DNA of 64,000 bases from Eutrigla gurnardus (lineage: Eukaryota > Chordata > Actinopteri > Perciformes > Triglidae), in assembly GCA_963514095.1 (NCBI GenBank), contig OY741275.1, forward strand, positions 7,461,151 through 7,525,150, written 5' to 3'. The notes under the pieces were generated by a model, which saw only the letters and a list, made by a program, of their open reading frames with translations, made no database searches and was not told where the DNA came from. Below are positions 38,536-51,399 of this stretch, in pieces. The translations under genes were made by a program, and so were the position numbers. How positions within the stretch are numbered: position 1 is the first letter of the stretch; each line of letters opens with the position of its first letter.

Positions 38536-40903
38536 TCGCCATAGGAAAAGGTTGCCATGCCAACCCAACCCAATGGAAACCACATGTTAACTTAAGCCAG
38601 ACCATAACAACCCTACCTGTGTAGCTTCACTGACACACAGTACATTACCAACCCTGGTTCTCTGCCATTCGCTTCTCTCAAAAAGGAAGTGCAGCACGAC
38701 GCAAAGGAAAGTCACCAGCACGTGCATTGCACCGGAGACCGCAGAGATTCGCACACCTCAGAGTGAGCATGGATGCTGACATGCATTGTCCGATAGCAAC
38801 TTCGGGCTTTCATTGTTAAAAGTATTTTTGTTCTTTTTGTGGGGGGGGGGAAAAACCCAATCGAATAACCTGAGGATCATTTGTATGTTAATGTACTGTG
38901 CCTTTGGAATTTAGACAGGAAATCTATGTTTTCATTTCACCAGATGAACATGGCCAAGAGCTCAAAAATTTGATTTTACTATTTTGTTCTGAAAAATATT
39001 AGAAAGGTAAACTAAGCTTGGACTTAATCAAACCTTGGCAAACACTGGGGTATTGTGGCACAGAGTCATGATTCCATTTGAACTTCAAATTTATTACAGG
39101 AACTTCATGTAGCCTTTTCTATAGTCAAACAGCTAATGGAGCCATTACTATGTCGAATACAAACTGGGCCACTCTGTGAAGCAACCGTATTTTAATCCTA
39201 AGGGACAAAGTTACATTTGTTTTTCTTCTTTTTTGCTCACCCTATCCTGGACAGGCTCCTTTTTATGGATACGATAGTCTTTGAAATAGCCATTCCTATT
39301 GTAATCTTAAGAAACACAAGTCATTAAGCTCAGTGCCAACAATCGCTGAGGTTTAAACAAATGTAATCACTGCTGGAACTTGTTACTCCACATTTTTCAA
39401 TTGACTTGACAGTGTTACGGCAGCTAGTATGTTACCAAGTGCTAGCTATGTTAAGTGGGCGGTGTTTTTTGTTTATTTTTACTTGAGACATTTTTGGTGC
39501 AGGTGTGTGCAAAATTGAAAAACTGAGTCAGTTTTTTAATTTTTTTTGAATTGTTTCTCTACAAATATGTATCAAAACAAAAAATGCCTGCCATCTTGAA
39601 AGTGAAGTTCAAAATGGCTGCATAAAGGACCACAGCATCGGGAGGGCAGAGCGTGGTGTTGGTGTTTACTGAATCGACCGGCAGCCACGAGGCCCAGATG
39701 GTATTCTACGCTTGCAAGTGTTTTGTTTTTTGGTCAAGGAGGAAAGACACGTGAACTGAGTCGCAGGCTTAACTTAATTACAAACGTTTTCAATTTTCAA
39801 GCTGCGTTGGAGGCATGGTTCATCTTAAAGAGACAGGAATTTGAATGATCACTGAGGTTTATCAATTAAACAGCGAGGGAACAGCGGGGTAGAGCAGCAC
39901 TTCGACCACTGGGGTTCGGGTACGGGGGGTAGGCGTTGGGCTTTCAGTGCACCGCTGTCGTCGGGTGGCTTTGGTTTCCATTGCTGCGTAGTGTAACTGG
40001 AGGTGGCCAAAGACAGTGCCCACTCTCTTACGAAACATTTAAGACTGTCGGGTCCTCTGAGAGATCATCTGCTCAGACATGTATACAAATCTGTGGCTTC
40101 GTGAAGCCAGAGCAGGCTTTTCCTCTCAAAGAGGAGCAGCCATCAAGAGGAGGAGAGATGGGGGCGTTTAATCTCAAATTGCTCCCAATTTTCTCATCGG
40201 GTGTGTTGTGCCTTGAAACTTCTTTTTTAAAAGAAATTGAATTAAAAGCGGATGCACTGACAGTGTTGAGAACTTGAGATTTGAATGGTGCTACTTGATT
40301 TAGGTGTGTAGGCCCTTGTTCGTCGTGCCCATCAAGTTTTACAAAAGTTATTTTATTGCACATCTAGAGTTTTATATAGATGTCTTGGATATGTGTCCTT
40401 AAGCTTCCAAATATTGTGTGTGAGGAGATTGTGGGGAAAAACGCAGCTTGTTTACAAAGGGGACAGGTTCTAAACGTTTAAACCAGGATTTATTTGGGAC
40501 CAGGGGATTAAGCAGTCGGGAATTTAGCCATTTGCACAGATTTCTAGATTCTACTTTTGCTGCTAGTTTTGTGTAATTTATTAAGCATTTTTGACAAATA
40601 TTTATTTTTGTAAGCCTCAAAGTGATTCTTTGAAAGTTTCAGAAACTTGACCAAAAGACAGTACAAAAAACACTGGCACTTGAATGTTGAATGTCACCTG
40701 TATGCGTGAAATTTATATATTTCGGGGTAGTGTGAGCTTTTTAATGTTCAAGATACATTGGACTCAGTAAATAATATCCACGGCTGTTTCAGGGCCTCCT
40801 CAGGTCCAGTCATCTCTATTAGATTCTATTAATTGGTCAACAAAATTTGAAATGGAATTGAACAAACATGCCAAGGTTTGGAATAAAGCTGTCAAAAGAA
40901 AAA
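38536..40903 (+). other. ddx3x: ddx3x 3' UTR
   Basis: About 2.4 kb without supported coding content between the stop at 38533-38535 and an AATAAA at 40882-40887. It contains several T-rich stretches and a (G)9 run near 38840. A second AATAAA near 41274 could define a longer 3' end, which would include a 67-codon frame at 40,994-41,194. Confidence 0.6.
40882..40887 (+). terminator. ddx3x: ddx3x polyadenylation signal
   Basis: AATAAA in TTTGGAATAAAGCTGTC, followed by A-rich then TG-rich sequence. A distal alternative lies near 41274. Confidence 0.6.
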
Positions 40904-41194
40904 AAATATATCAGTGCTGTAGTGTTCAGATTCTCCAATTGTGTGCATTATTGATTATTTACTCTAATTTGACCTGATGATTATTTTTCTCCAGTGAATG
41001 TCTGGCACATGGCAATCCTTAAAGAAACAAACATGTGGTTTATTCTCATTGTTGTATTTGCATATATGACCCCTCTGGAGTTCTTCTTGAATATGGAGCA
41101 TGTTGAGATGAACAGGCTCTGCGCAAGTTGTTGCAGGCAGAACCTGAGACTTGTTCCACATTCTCCAGAGAACCCTAGAGCTCTTTTGATGTAG

Positions 41195-43340
41195 ACTTTG
41201 CTTTCTGTATTAGCGTATAGGCTACTGCACTGCATGGGAAATACTCAGCTGTGCAATTGTATGATTTTACCAAAATAAAATGTTTGAATGCAAAAAGTAT
41301 CTGGAAAAATCAAGCATGTTTCATGAAGACTTGTTTACTGTAGTTGTGCAGAGAAGACCTGTAGCAGCAGCCTGTTGCCTTGTGTGGATACGGGGCTTCC
41401 GGGTGGCAAAAATTACATTTGGTATCGATTGGATGGGCTTCATTTCTTTTTGAAAAAAATATAAAGATTTCATTTGTAAACTTATCTGTGTGAATTGTGT
41501 TATTTCCCCAACTGAACACCTCAATTCGCTGAACTTTTAATTTGTTTTATTCCGTTTTTCTCCAACAACCCAGCTCAAAGGATATATATGGGTTTTTATT
41601 TTTGTTATACTGAAATAGAAAATAGAACAAAAACCTTTGAACAATATCAACAAGTCCAACTTAAATGCAACCTTAAATGTCACCAAAAATGCCACTTCTG
41701 CTCAATCATAATACTCTGCAGGATGCATTGATTTTTTTTTTTTTAGGACCTTTTTAATTTTCGACTGATAGTTGAAAGATCAGAATTTGCTGATATGTGC
41801 TGATAAAGACAACAGTATCGTCCACTTACTGGGTTTTGATCAAATGAATCCCTTGTGACTATCACATCAACATTATATACTGTGTGACTATACTTGATTT
41901 TAAGTGAACAATTCAAGCATGCAAAGCACAAGAATAGACAAATGTACAGTACAAAGAACATGCAAGTGTACTAGATGCATGTGGATAGTTCCCCCTAAAC
42001 TCATGCAATTGTAAATGTTACAGAACAAAGAAATAACCATGCAACCAAAGTAGAATATACTAAGATGTTCTAAAAACAACCTAACCTTGGTTTCTTTCCT
42101 GAGCAAATAGCGAGTCCCGTTATTCAAAAGTTCTGGTTTGCTGTGGAGAAACGTGACTGCCCTGCACAGATTCATCGGCACCTTCTACGCCATCTTAACA
42201 CCTTTTGGGGCGAATAAACGCTATCTGAGAACTGATAGGCCGGCAATCCATCCCTGGTTTTTAATAACACCCCTTCCTTAAATGTCAATAAGACCTGAGC
42301 TTTTGTGCCCGAAAATTAGCAAATTCCAGGTTTGAAGCTCTTTCTGAAAGTCTTTCTCTAGGGTTGCAGCACATCAATGTTCTTGGTTTTGTAGTGACGT
42401 GTGATGTGTGTTTGGCTGCTTTGTCTTCAGAAGTGTTGCCGACAGTCAGACCAGGTGAGCCGAATCCACCAGACGATCCAAATCCAGAGGCGCGTCACAG
42501 CCGTCTCCTCCCATGGCAACCAGATGTGCAGAGATAATGGCATGTGTGCTGAACTTTCAAGTGACTTAGTTTAATGAAATGAGGGTAAAATGGTCAACAC
42601 AAAAAGAAAGCTGACCTGTATTTGTTGCCTCTACAGATGGTCGTCAGTCGGAGCTTTTTAGGATGTAAAGTAACATCCTCCATCCTGCATAAAAAACATT
42701 TTTACCCCACTTTTGGGAGGTTTTTCATGTTACTCTTGAAAGGTCACATGGCCTCTAATGTGCTGAGTAGGTTTCATAACTACTGAGTCAGTGACACCCA
42801 TTAAAACCCTGTTGTATAATATCTGTGTCATTTTGAAAATGATGTTTTCGGGACATTGAAATCAGTTGATGCTCTCGGCTCTGGATGAAGACAACGTTCC
42901 CCACAGCTCGGACAGTACAGTAATCTTATTCAGCAAATTGTATCGATTGCCTCTCTCATCAGATCACACTGCTGATGGTGCGCTGATCCTCTAATCCATT
43001 TCAGCATCTGCATTTCTGAAGTTTTATTTCCAACTTCCCGCTGTGTGAGTGTGTGTTTGTGTAATCTGTGTGTTTCCAAGTCACCCCTCTAGGCGGGTTT
43101 GATCTGAGAGCTTTGCTTTACTCCTGTAATCCTGCCAAGCGCCCATCTCCATCCATCACTCCACCACTCCATCCAGGGGATTTCACTGCCATTAGGAGAT
43201 GGCTTTTTGGTGTGTGTGTGTGTATGTGTGTGTGTGTGTAGTGTAGGAGGATGAAGTGTGTAAACACAAGCACACACACTTTTGCTGGAGAACCGTGTCA
43301 GACAGAAGCCTCAGTGATGCTGTTGAAGGTGCAGACACAC
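41195..43340. other. Intergenic region ddx3x-nyx
   Basis: No supported gene. A minus-strand start context with AAGATGGCG (about 42185-42197) followed by a 30-codon basic frame and a possible donor is noted separately as an unproven exon. A short TG tract lies at 43210-43240. Confidence 0.5.
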
Positions 43341-43349
43341 GCGGGATGG

Positions 43350-43427
43350 TCAGGATGGACGCATGCATGAAGATTTGGACTGTGACCTTCAACACGCATG
43401 GATGCAGCTGCCTGGAAAGATCTACAG
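43350..43427 (+). other. nyx: Candidate nyx 5' exon
   Basis: Ends at a good donor (ACAG|GTATGT). If translated from the ATG at 43367 it leaves one base, which matches the phase needed by the acceptor at 45381-45382, giving a 491-aa protein. The product would have a 20-residue polar segment before the hydrophobic signal core, which is unusual, so it may instead be an untranslated or alternative first exon. Confidence 0.4.
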
Positions 43428-44689
43428 GTATGTCACTTGCCTTTCTGCTGGCCTTTCTGTTTGCAAAGGTTAACATGAAGATATTCTGTAAATTAGCTCC
43501 CACAGAGATGATACGAGATTGTAACTCTTCCCCCTTTTTTTTTTTTATCACCACTTAAAGTTCAAGTCAAACCGAGCTAAAACAGTGTTCTCCAAATGCA
43601 ACTGGCTCTGGGACATATTTATATAATTCATAACCGTTCATCATTAAGTGCCGCTGTGCTGTTTTTGTGCCGTTTCAGACCTCCGTTAATCCGGGCATGT
43701 CCCAGATGAGAGACTACAGTAATGACTGTCATCACGTTCACTGGTCAGTTTCAAAGCCTTCCCTTCTACTTTCCTCCACGCCTGTTAACATGATTTCACA
43801 GCCTGTAGAGGCCTGGTGAAAGAGAAAACACACTGTAAATGCTCATGTATTAATATTTAATAATAGTTTAGCTCAGATAACATTAATATTTCCATCAAAG
43901 AACCGCCCAGAAATGTGGCTTCGCCTCCATCAAAGACACCTCATCCATAAGCACTGATTGACTGATTGATCAGACTAAAAGGCAGTGGCAAACTCCAGCT
44001 AACATGAACTGGATTGAGGTGAAATCCCGAGCACAGACAATACCTATTGTTGTGGGCTAATCTCTGATTTAAGCTGGTCTGTTTTAATCACATCATTTCA
44101 CCAGCAGCTGGTAAAGAGACCGTTGGGCCTCGACCTGCTGCTCAACGTGACTCAAACCTCAAATCAAAGGTTTTGTAGGTTTACGGACAGGGACAGGGGA
44201 CAGGGGACAGGTTTGTGTTGGGACTTGGACCTGAGGAGCCTGCAAGTACTTTATCACTTAACTCTGAGGCAATAAAACTGCCAACCAAATATGGACTGAG
44301 GAATCTCAAATCTCATTGCAGAATATGGGTCAATTGTATTGATCTAGTGCCCGGGATGGGAATGTCAACTAAAAAAGTTACATAAAAATCCCATCACGAG
44401 GTCCATTTAGAAGCTTTGAGTCATGTCACAAGATCCTGAGTGAAGCGTTTTTCACAGCAGACATTTGACTTGTCAAACTTTCCTAACACTCCACTCCTAA
44501 CCGCTGTGACTCGTCAAAATGTCTGCTATGGGGGAAAAATGGTTAAAAAAAGAGAAAATAAATCTTAAAATGTGAAGTTGCTTATTAAGTTATTGAGTTT
44601 ATTAAGTGAAATCCAAAATATGACGGTATCAGGAGATGCTGGTTTAATGTAGGCCGTATATTTAATTGGAATAGTTTTCATAGGAACTG

Positions 44690-44990
44690 TTATTCGTCCA
44701 TTCAATATGAAAACAGCAGCTGGTTAGCTTAGCTTAGCTTAGCCTAGCACGGCCCTGAGCAACGTCACGGTTGAAAGCCCATAACCCGTCTGTAAAACCA
44801 TCTCACGGTCATCACTCACTGTTTTTAAGCTTAAACAATGTTAATCTTGAGGGTTAAAGATGCTGGTATACGTGTTTTTTCTTACCTTTGGACAGAGCCA
44901 AGCTAACTTTTTCCACCTGTTTCCAGTCTTTATGCTAAGCTAAGTGTAGCTGCTGGTGGTAGCTTCATATTTATCATACAGATATCAATT
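44690..44990. repeat. Teleost GCTAAGCTAA-type dispersed repeat
   Basis: Contains GGTTAGCTTAGCTTAGCTTAG at one end, CCTGTTTCCAGTCTTTATGC then TAAGCTAAGTGTAGCTGCTG and GTAGCTTCATATTTATCATAC further on. This order matches a dispersed fish repeat I have seen in many teleost introns. Family not asserted. Confidence 0.5.
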
Positions 44991-45351
44991 GTCTCACCTT
45001 CAACGACAGAATACTTTTGGGAACCACTGACCTTGAATCCCAGCCTCTGTTTGAAGCCTTTGAATGGACCGATTGTATGTAGGTTTTAGGAATCCCTTTC
45101 TTTCCTGATACACAAACAGCCCCAATTTGAATTTGGTTGTATTGATCCTAAAAAGTGTAATAAAGAGTAATGATAATTGTGAATTGTGAAACTGAACAAT
45201 TCCCAGCATCCTGTTTTGATTGATTCTTATACAAATGCACAACATAGCAAGCACTCACACCAGCACTGACTTTTGAGTGAAGACATATTTTCTTTGTCTG
45301 GCTGAAGAGATTCTTTGAGTATTTAGGACCGGTGGTTTTGTATTGTTTCTG

Positions 45352-48300
45352 ATGCGTGTGTTTTCCCTGCATCCTTTTCCAGTCTCCGTGCTGCTCCTGC
45401 TGCCCCAGGCGGTGCTGGCCCGGTGGGCTTGTGTCCGGGCGTGTCCACCGCCCTGCTCCTGCACACAGGAGAAGAGCTGCAGCGTGCTGTGCGACCGCAC
45501 CAGCATGTCTGAGTTGCCCAAGGAGTTCCCCTGTGAGGCGTCCGCCATCAACCTGGACAAGAACAAACTCAAGTTCCTGTCGGAGAGGGCCTTCGGCACC
45601 CTGCCCTCCCTCAAGTCTCTCTCTCTGGACCACAACAACATCTCCTTCATTACCCCTGGAGCCTTCAAGGTCTGCTGAGCTTTGGCGCTGACGTTTGCAC
45701 TTTTCTTTTCTTAAAAAGAAGCAGAAATCATTTATAGCATTGTTTAGGAATTTGAACAGAAAAAGGAGATACATGGTTTTGTCTGTGCCTTCAGGTCAGA
45801 GTGTAACAGTGTGTGAGCGGCATGTTTGATGAAGCTCATGAAGGCTGACATCGTTGCATCTTCTGTGGTTGACGTGAGAAGGATTCAGGGCATTTACCTC
45901 TAGCAGGATGAGAACTATGTAGGAGAGCACACAAACTGCCCTATTCTCTCAGTGTTCATCACAAGTGCCTCAAAATACAGATGTTCATAAATACAACTAG
46001 CAAAAAAACGCCCCATCTTGTAATGTTAAAGTTTTGGTTAAAACAAACAAACAAACATTTATTTTCATTCCATTTGCCTAGTCTTTGGGATGTCTGCAGC
46101 TGAGAAATGTGCCACTTACTCCAAAACACAATGGGATTTTAACGGTGATATCCAAACCATCACAAAATTACATACAAAAACCAGAACAGCTTTACGCAGA
46201 AACACGGTCTCGTGGAAATGTTTTCATTTTTATGAGTAGCAAATATGAAACCATTCACATCCAAATAAAATCAAACCTATCTATAGGATTAGATGGGTTT
46301 AAATTCGATTGTGTTTTTTGAAGTGATCTACTAGAAATTATTTTTTTAAAGCCCCAACAAACACTTGCTTGTTTGCCTGTGACCCACATTCTTACTGGGA
46401 TCCATTTTAACCTGTTTTTAGGAAGTTGTTCGTCTTATTGATATGTAATGAGCAGTACTGGCTCTTTTGATAGCAGCTTTGGCTTAAAAATATCTTTGGT
46501 TTGGAGTCTTGTAAACGACATCTTGAAATCTGCATATCTAACTCCCGACCGACCCTCTGTCCTGCAGGGCCTCGGTAACTTAGTGGAGCTGAAAATGGCG
46601 AACAACGACTACATCAGTTACCTCCATACACGGGCGTTCACAGGCCTGAAGAAGCTGGTGCGCCTGGACCTGTCAAACTGTAACCTCTTCAACATCCCCG
46701 ACCGCATCTTCATAGAGCAACCGGCGCTGAAGGAGGTGCTCTGCTTCCAGAACAACTTCAGGAGGATCCCCGGAGCCTTCAGGGGCATGGAGAACCTGAC
46801 CCACATCTACCTGGAGAGGAACAAGATCGAGGCCGTGGCCTACAACTCCCTGCTGGGCCTGGGCAGCCTCAAGTAAGATACATTAACTTACCAATATTTG
46901 ATGCATGAGTGAAGTCTAAATGTGAAATGTGGTGTATTTTTTTTGTGATTTAGCATTAGGCTAATACCATTAGCCCTGATCACAGAACATGATATTGCTG
47001 TAATCTTAAATCTGGACATTTCTGTCTCACAAAGGCTCATAACATTGCTTGGTGCAAGCTCCCAATTATAGCCTCACCGGTTACTAATTCACCTGTCTAT
47101 TGTGGAATCGTCCAGATTAGTCTTACTTGGACATAGTCAACTTTCCATTGTGCCTGTGTGGCAGGCACCACACAAAGTTGGTTGGTAAAACTATTAAAAA
47201 GGTTTTCTTTTTACGTTTGTCAGTTAAATAAAAGCTCATGTTAATCAACACAAAGATTTCTGTTTTAACTGCATTTTGGAAAATATCCTAAACTTTTCTG
47301 GAAATAGGGTTTGTACTATAATAGTATGGGATAAACAGCTGGGGAGATGCTCCTGCACAGACAATGTTAGGTGGCTGGCAGCCAGACCACATTCAACACC
47401 TCATTCGATAAAAATGCTCTCCCAATTGAATGAGTCTCTTAAAGGTGCATTGGTAAGAGAGTAATTGTTTTCAACTCAATGGCAGTTGGGCTCGTCCCAT
47501 TTTATAAACTCTTTTCTCACTTTTACAAAGTGTGTATCAATATCAAGTATGTTGTTACGGCCTCCAAGCAATTAAATAAATGAATCAGTGCCTCGAATTG
47601 GAGACCTCAACATAAAAGGACACCAGGAAGTAGGACGTTTTAACCGGTTTTTATTAACCAACTTTTCCCACCAGAAAATAAACATTCTTTAATAAACCCA
47701 TAACTGAAATGCAATATAAATACTTTACCAAATAACGAAGCCAGCAAACCAAAAGGGACCTGGAGATGCTGGCCAAACTCAGCCAAATGGAGGGGGACCA
47801 GGCCACCCCCTATAGGGACGTCGAAGCTGGCCCCCCTCCCTGTCCGACAGAACCAAATTATAAACTAAAAACTAAAACGAAAAGTAGGACTGCCGGCCAT
47901 CTCCAGGCCAAAATAAAATACCAACTAAATCTAAGATTACTGAAAGAAAAAAGTCATTTAAGAAATCATAATGTGGGACTAAGGTGTTGCTGGGTCTGCC
48001 TCCCGTGAGCAACTGCACTCCCTGGGATATAGCAAGCTGGTAATTGTGGTAGCAATTCTGGATATGCTGCAGGGGTGTCAGCCTGATCTGGAGAGCATTC
48101 CTTGAATGTTTTTGGTTTTGTTTTCTTGCCTGTATTTTGGCTGTAGGGATCACTAGTCTGTCTTTTTTCCATAGTTGAAGATTTACTCTTTTATATGAAG
48201 GGCTTACTGTGGAAATATCCCCCTAAAGTACTCAGTTCTGTATTTTAAACCATCTCTATCGTCTACTTATAACAGGTACCTGAACCTCCAGGAAAACCGC

Positions 48301-49098
48301 ATCAACGTGATCCATGACCAGGCCTTCCAGGATCTTGTGCGGCTGGAGAATTTCTACCTCAATGACAACCTGCTGTGTGATCTGCCCCGGCTCGCCTTCA
48401 AGGGCCTCATCCGCCTCAAGATGCTCAACCTTGGGGGGAACCTGTTGACCAACGTGTCCAAGACCTGGTTCAGTGACCTGGTGGAGCTTGAGGTCCTGTA
48501 CCTGGACAGGAACCAGCTGCTGAACATCGAGGAAGGCACGTTCGAGAACCTGACCAGCCTGATCACGCTCCACCTGAACAGCAACAACCTCACCACCCTC
48601 CCCTTCCCTGTGTTCCAGCCCGTCTACTTCCTGGGCCGCCTCTATCTCTTCAGGAACCCCTGGGAGTGTGTCTGCGACCTGGAGTGGCTGAAGGAGTGGA
48701 TGGAAAGCTACAAGCTGGTGCGGGACATCCCCTGTGCCTCCCCCTCCTCTGTGGCGGGACTAGATCTCAGCGAGGTGGTTTTCGCCAAGGCGAACGGCAC
48801 GTGCGTGGACCCCGGAGAGCTGAACCTGACCACGGCCTCATCCGAGATCATCTCCACCACGGAGAACCGCTTCAACAGCCTCATTTCCAAACTGCTCCAG
48901 CAGGAGATCAGGGAGGAGATGGGGAACGGTACGGAGAGCCTTCGCAATGGGACCCTGCTGGGGCCGGAGGACGGGCAGCTCACCGCAGGGGTCGGGGGGC
49001 CGCGGGCAAGCCCAGCACTCCTCTGGGTCACTGCGGTGTGGCTCGTCTTTGATCTGATCGGCCACTCAGATATGAATTACTGTCTTTGTTGCACATGA
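45352..49098 (+). CDS. nyx: Nyctalopin, leucine-rich repeat protein, spliced, complete
   Basis: Synaptic LRR proteoglycan-type protein needed for ON-bipolar cell signalling (organises TRPM1/mGluR6). Exons: 45352-45669 (or 45383-45669 if joined to a 5' exon), 46568-46872, 48276-49098. From the ATG at 45352 the protein is 481 aa, the same length as human. Seen: signal peptide (core VSVLLLLPQAVLA), N-terminal cysteine cap (CxxxCPPPCSC), about eleven LRRs with the consensus LxxLxLxxNxL, a C-terminal cap (NPWECVCDLEWL, CASP, GTCVDP), conserved LDLSEVVFAKANGTC and a hydrophobic C-terminal segment followed by an 11-residue tail. Two introns interrupt the LRR domain; in human most of the coding sequence is one exon. 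Position between ddx3x and cask supports orthology. Confidence 0.94.
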
Positions 49099-49267
49099 GA
49101 ACTGTGGGGAAAAACCAATGAGTAGCTTTTCAAATTGCAGATGAGATGAAAGATGTTTCCATTGATGAATGAAAGCACAGAGGAGAACGTGTCAGTCTGC
49201 ACTGCCAAACATGGGATTAGGGGATTTTCTTCTTTTTGTCATGTTGAAATGCGAGCGTGGAAAACTG

Positions 49268-49273
49268 AATAAA
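49268..49273 (+). terminator. nyx: Candidate nyx polyadenylation signal
   Basis: AATAAA 170 nt after the stop codon. Further hexamers occur near 49908 and 50166, so longer 3' UTRs are possible. Confidence 0.4.
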
Positions 49274-49274
49274 A

Positions 49275-51395
49275 GACTGGAAAGGCCGACGTTGACATGG
49301 AGGCATTTACTTTCACATGAGCTGTTTCTATAGCTACAATAATCTATGATATTTATAGACTGCATATCTGATGCGTATCTTCCATCCCGATTGATTAACA
49401 GCAAGCAGCTGTACGCAGGATACACTTCTACCATCGCCGAGGTGGGCGTTGATTTCAAACCGTGGATTAGCGTGGCGACATGATGAAAATGTAGATGTGG
49501 ACCTCTACCTTTAGTTACATAATGTGCGATTTTAATTAATATTATGTACTATATACTTTCATTCACATCTATGTGTAAAGTGAAAGGAGATAAGAGCTCC
49601 TGTAGTTATCTCCCAAACAGATGTCCTCTCTGCTCGTTTCTATTCATTCAGCTTAAATGTAGGTTCTCAGCTTTTCCATAAATGCATTAATCTTCTTATT
49701 ACATGCGGCTCAGTGGCGTTGCTGCTTGCGTATGTTACGGCGTAATGGAGGGACTTTCTCATTGCTTTTGCCTCCTATGCATGGACTCTTCCCCCCTCAT
49801 GGACCTGGCTCTGTACTGGGGGTGTGGTGGGTGTGATGGGTGTGATGGCCATATGTCGGGTTGTGGATGGGGGAGGGGAGTGTCAAAGCATGTCAGTTCC
49901 CTTTGGGATAATAAAGCTTTTGAGTATATTAGATTGCGGAAAAAAAAGTGTTCTTAATTTGCAACATATTTTGAGTATTGCAAAGTTTATATATATATAC
50001 TGTACTGATGTGTTCTGTGTAGCTGAAATGTTAAAATATCCCTGTTCTTGCGCCAGCCACTGCTTTCTTTTTGCCCCAGTGTATGTCAGTAGTTTGGTTC
50101 GGTGATCCTAGTGGTGTTATGGACACTGAGACTCAGTAAACGCTGTCGCATGATATATTTTTCTAAATAAAAAAAAGTTGAACTTTTGACATACCTGCTC
50201 AATGACTCCCGTCAGCCTCGGCTGAGGAGTCGAACCATTTCAGCAGTGAACACCAGTTAATCTGCACACTGGCCTGCTGGCCCTTTAATGTGGGATTAGG
50301 CTGGGACTAAACCAACTGGGGAAGCTGGATGCTGCATCTCATCCCTCTCATTTGCGTTTGTTGTCGTGCAGCTGTTTTATTTTTTATCCTGGACCACTGA
50401 GGTAATAGAAGACGTGTATGTTCAGAATATCTTTAATATATCTGGTTGAAATGACATTAAGGTGTTACACAAGAGCAACTGTGTTGAGCTCACTCTTTTC
50501 AGTGACTGATATAAATTACACAGTTGTATACTGTAGACAAATCTGCTATCATTGAATTTCCTGGAAAGAGACCCATAACGATATTAGGAAATATGAAATA
50601 AAAATAGAAACAATGTTCTGAGACAGCTACAGTAATTGTTGGATTTTGGTACGTTACTTTATATGTGTTTTATAAGTTGTTTTGATAACTTTAAAAATAT
50701 CTGCTTCTAGTAGGACCTGACAGATTTATGTAAACCCAAGTAAACATTCATTCATTCGGCCTGTGAAACGTTTCCCCATATTTGTGGACTTGAATGCTCA
50801 TCTGCCCAGTAGGCACATTTAAGATTTTTGCATTTTCATTTCATATGCTTTGCACTGGCTTTGAAGGCTTGATACTTGAAGTAATTATGTAGAATGAATG
50901 TACTGATGTATCTATTTCCCCTTAATTGTCGCCACAGTGTGCTTTGAGTTCCTTTCTAAGATTGTACGGTGACATACTGTATATCAGCAGGTGACGACGA
51001 TGTAGTGATTGTGTCATTACTGAAAGAAGAGAATGAAGCTCCGCGACTATCATGCTAACTGCCAGATGGCCCTTTTTATATTCACCGATTACGATCGGGT
51101 CCAGGTGGACTTCAGGTCAGGTTTGCAGAACTGCTGGGACCACACATCTCCGGGATCCATCGGAACCGCGGCTGCATCAAAGCAGCCGTCCACCCGCTCA
51201 AAACACTGACGTGCTGAAATGCGTGATTGAGCCCTGCGTAACCCTTCTGTCACAATGAGGGCAATCTTTGATATTTGTCTTAATCTGATGCTAAATGATG
51301 GCCGTCCGAGCCGTAAGCAAATATGGACGAACTCCGTCCAATCAGCAATGATGTGTCATCACAGCAAGTATACCTTTTCTGGTAGGAGTTAATGT
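49275..51395. other. Region downstream of nyx
   Basis: AT-rich sequence that may include distal nyx 3' UTR. I see no supported gene, RNA gene or clear transposon in it. Confidence 0.5.
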
Positions 51396-51399
51396 GGTT

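Noticed and set aside
40994..41194. 67-codon plus-strand frame with one hydrophobic segment
   Set aside because: Most likely in an extended ddx3x 3' UTR; no homologue recognised and the minus strand is equally open.
47560..48170. Open frames and a GC-rich patch in nyx intron 2
   Set aside because: Looks like unidentified repeat sequence; no domain, no matching splice sites.
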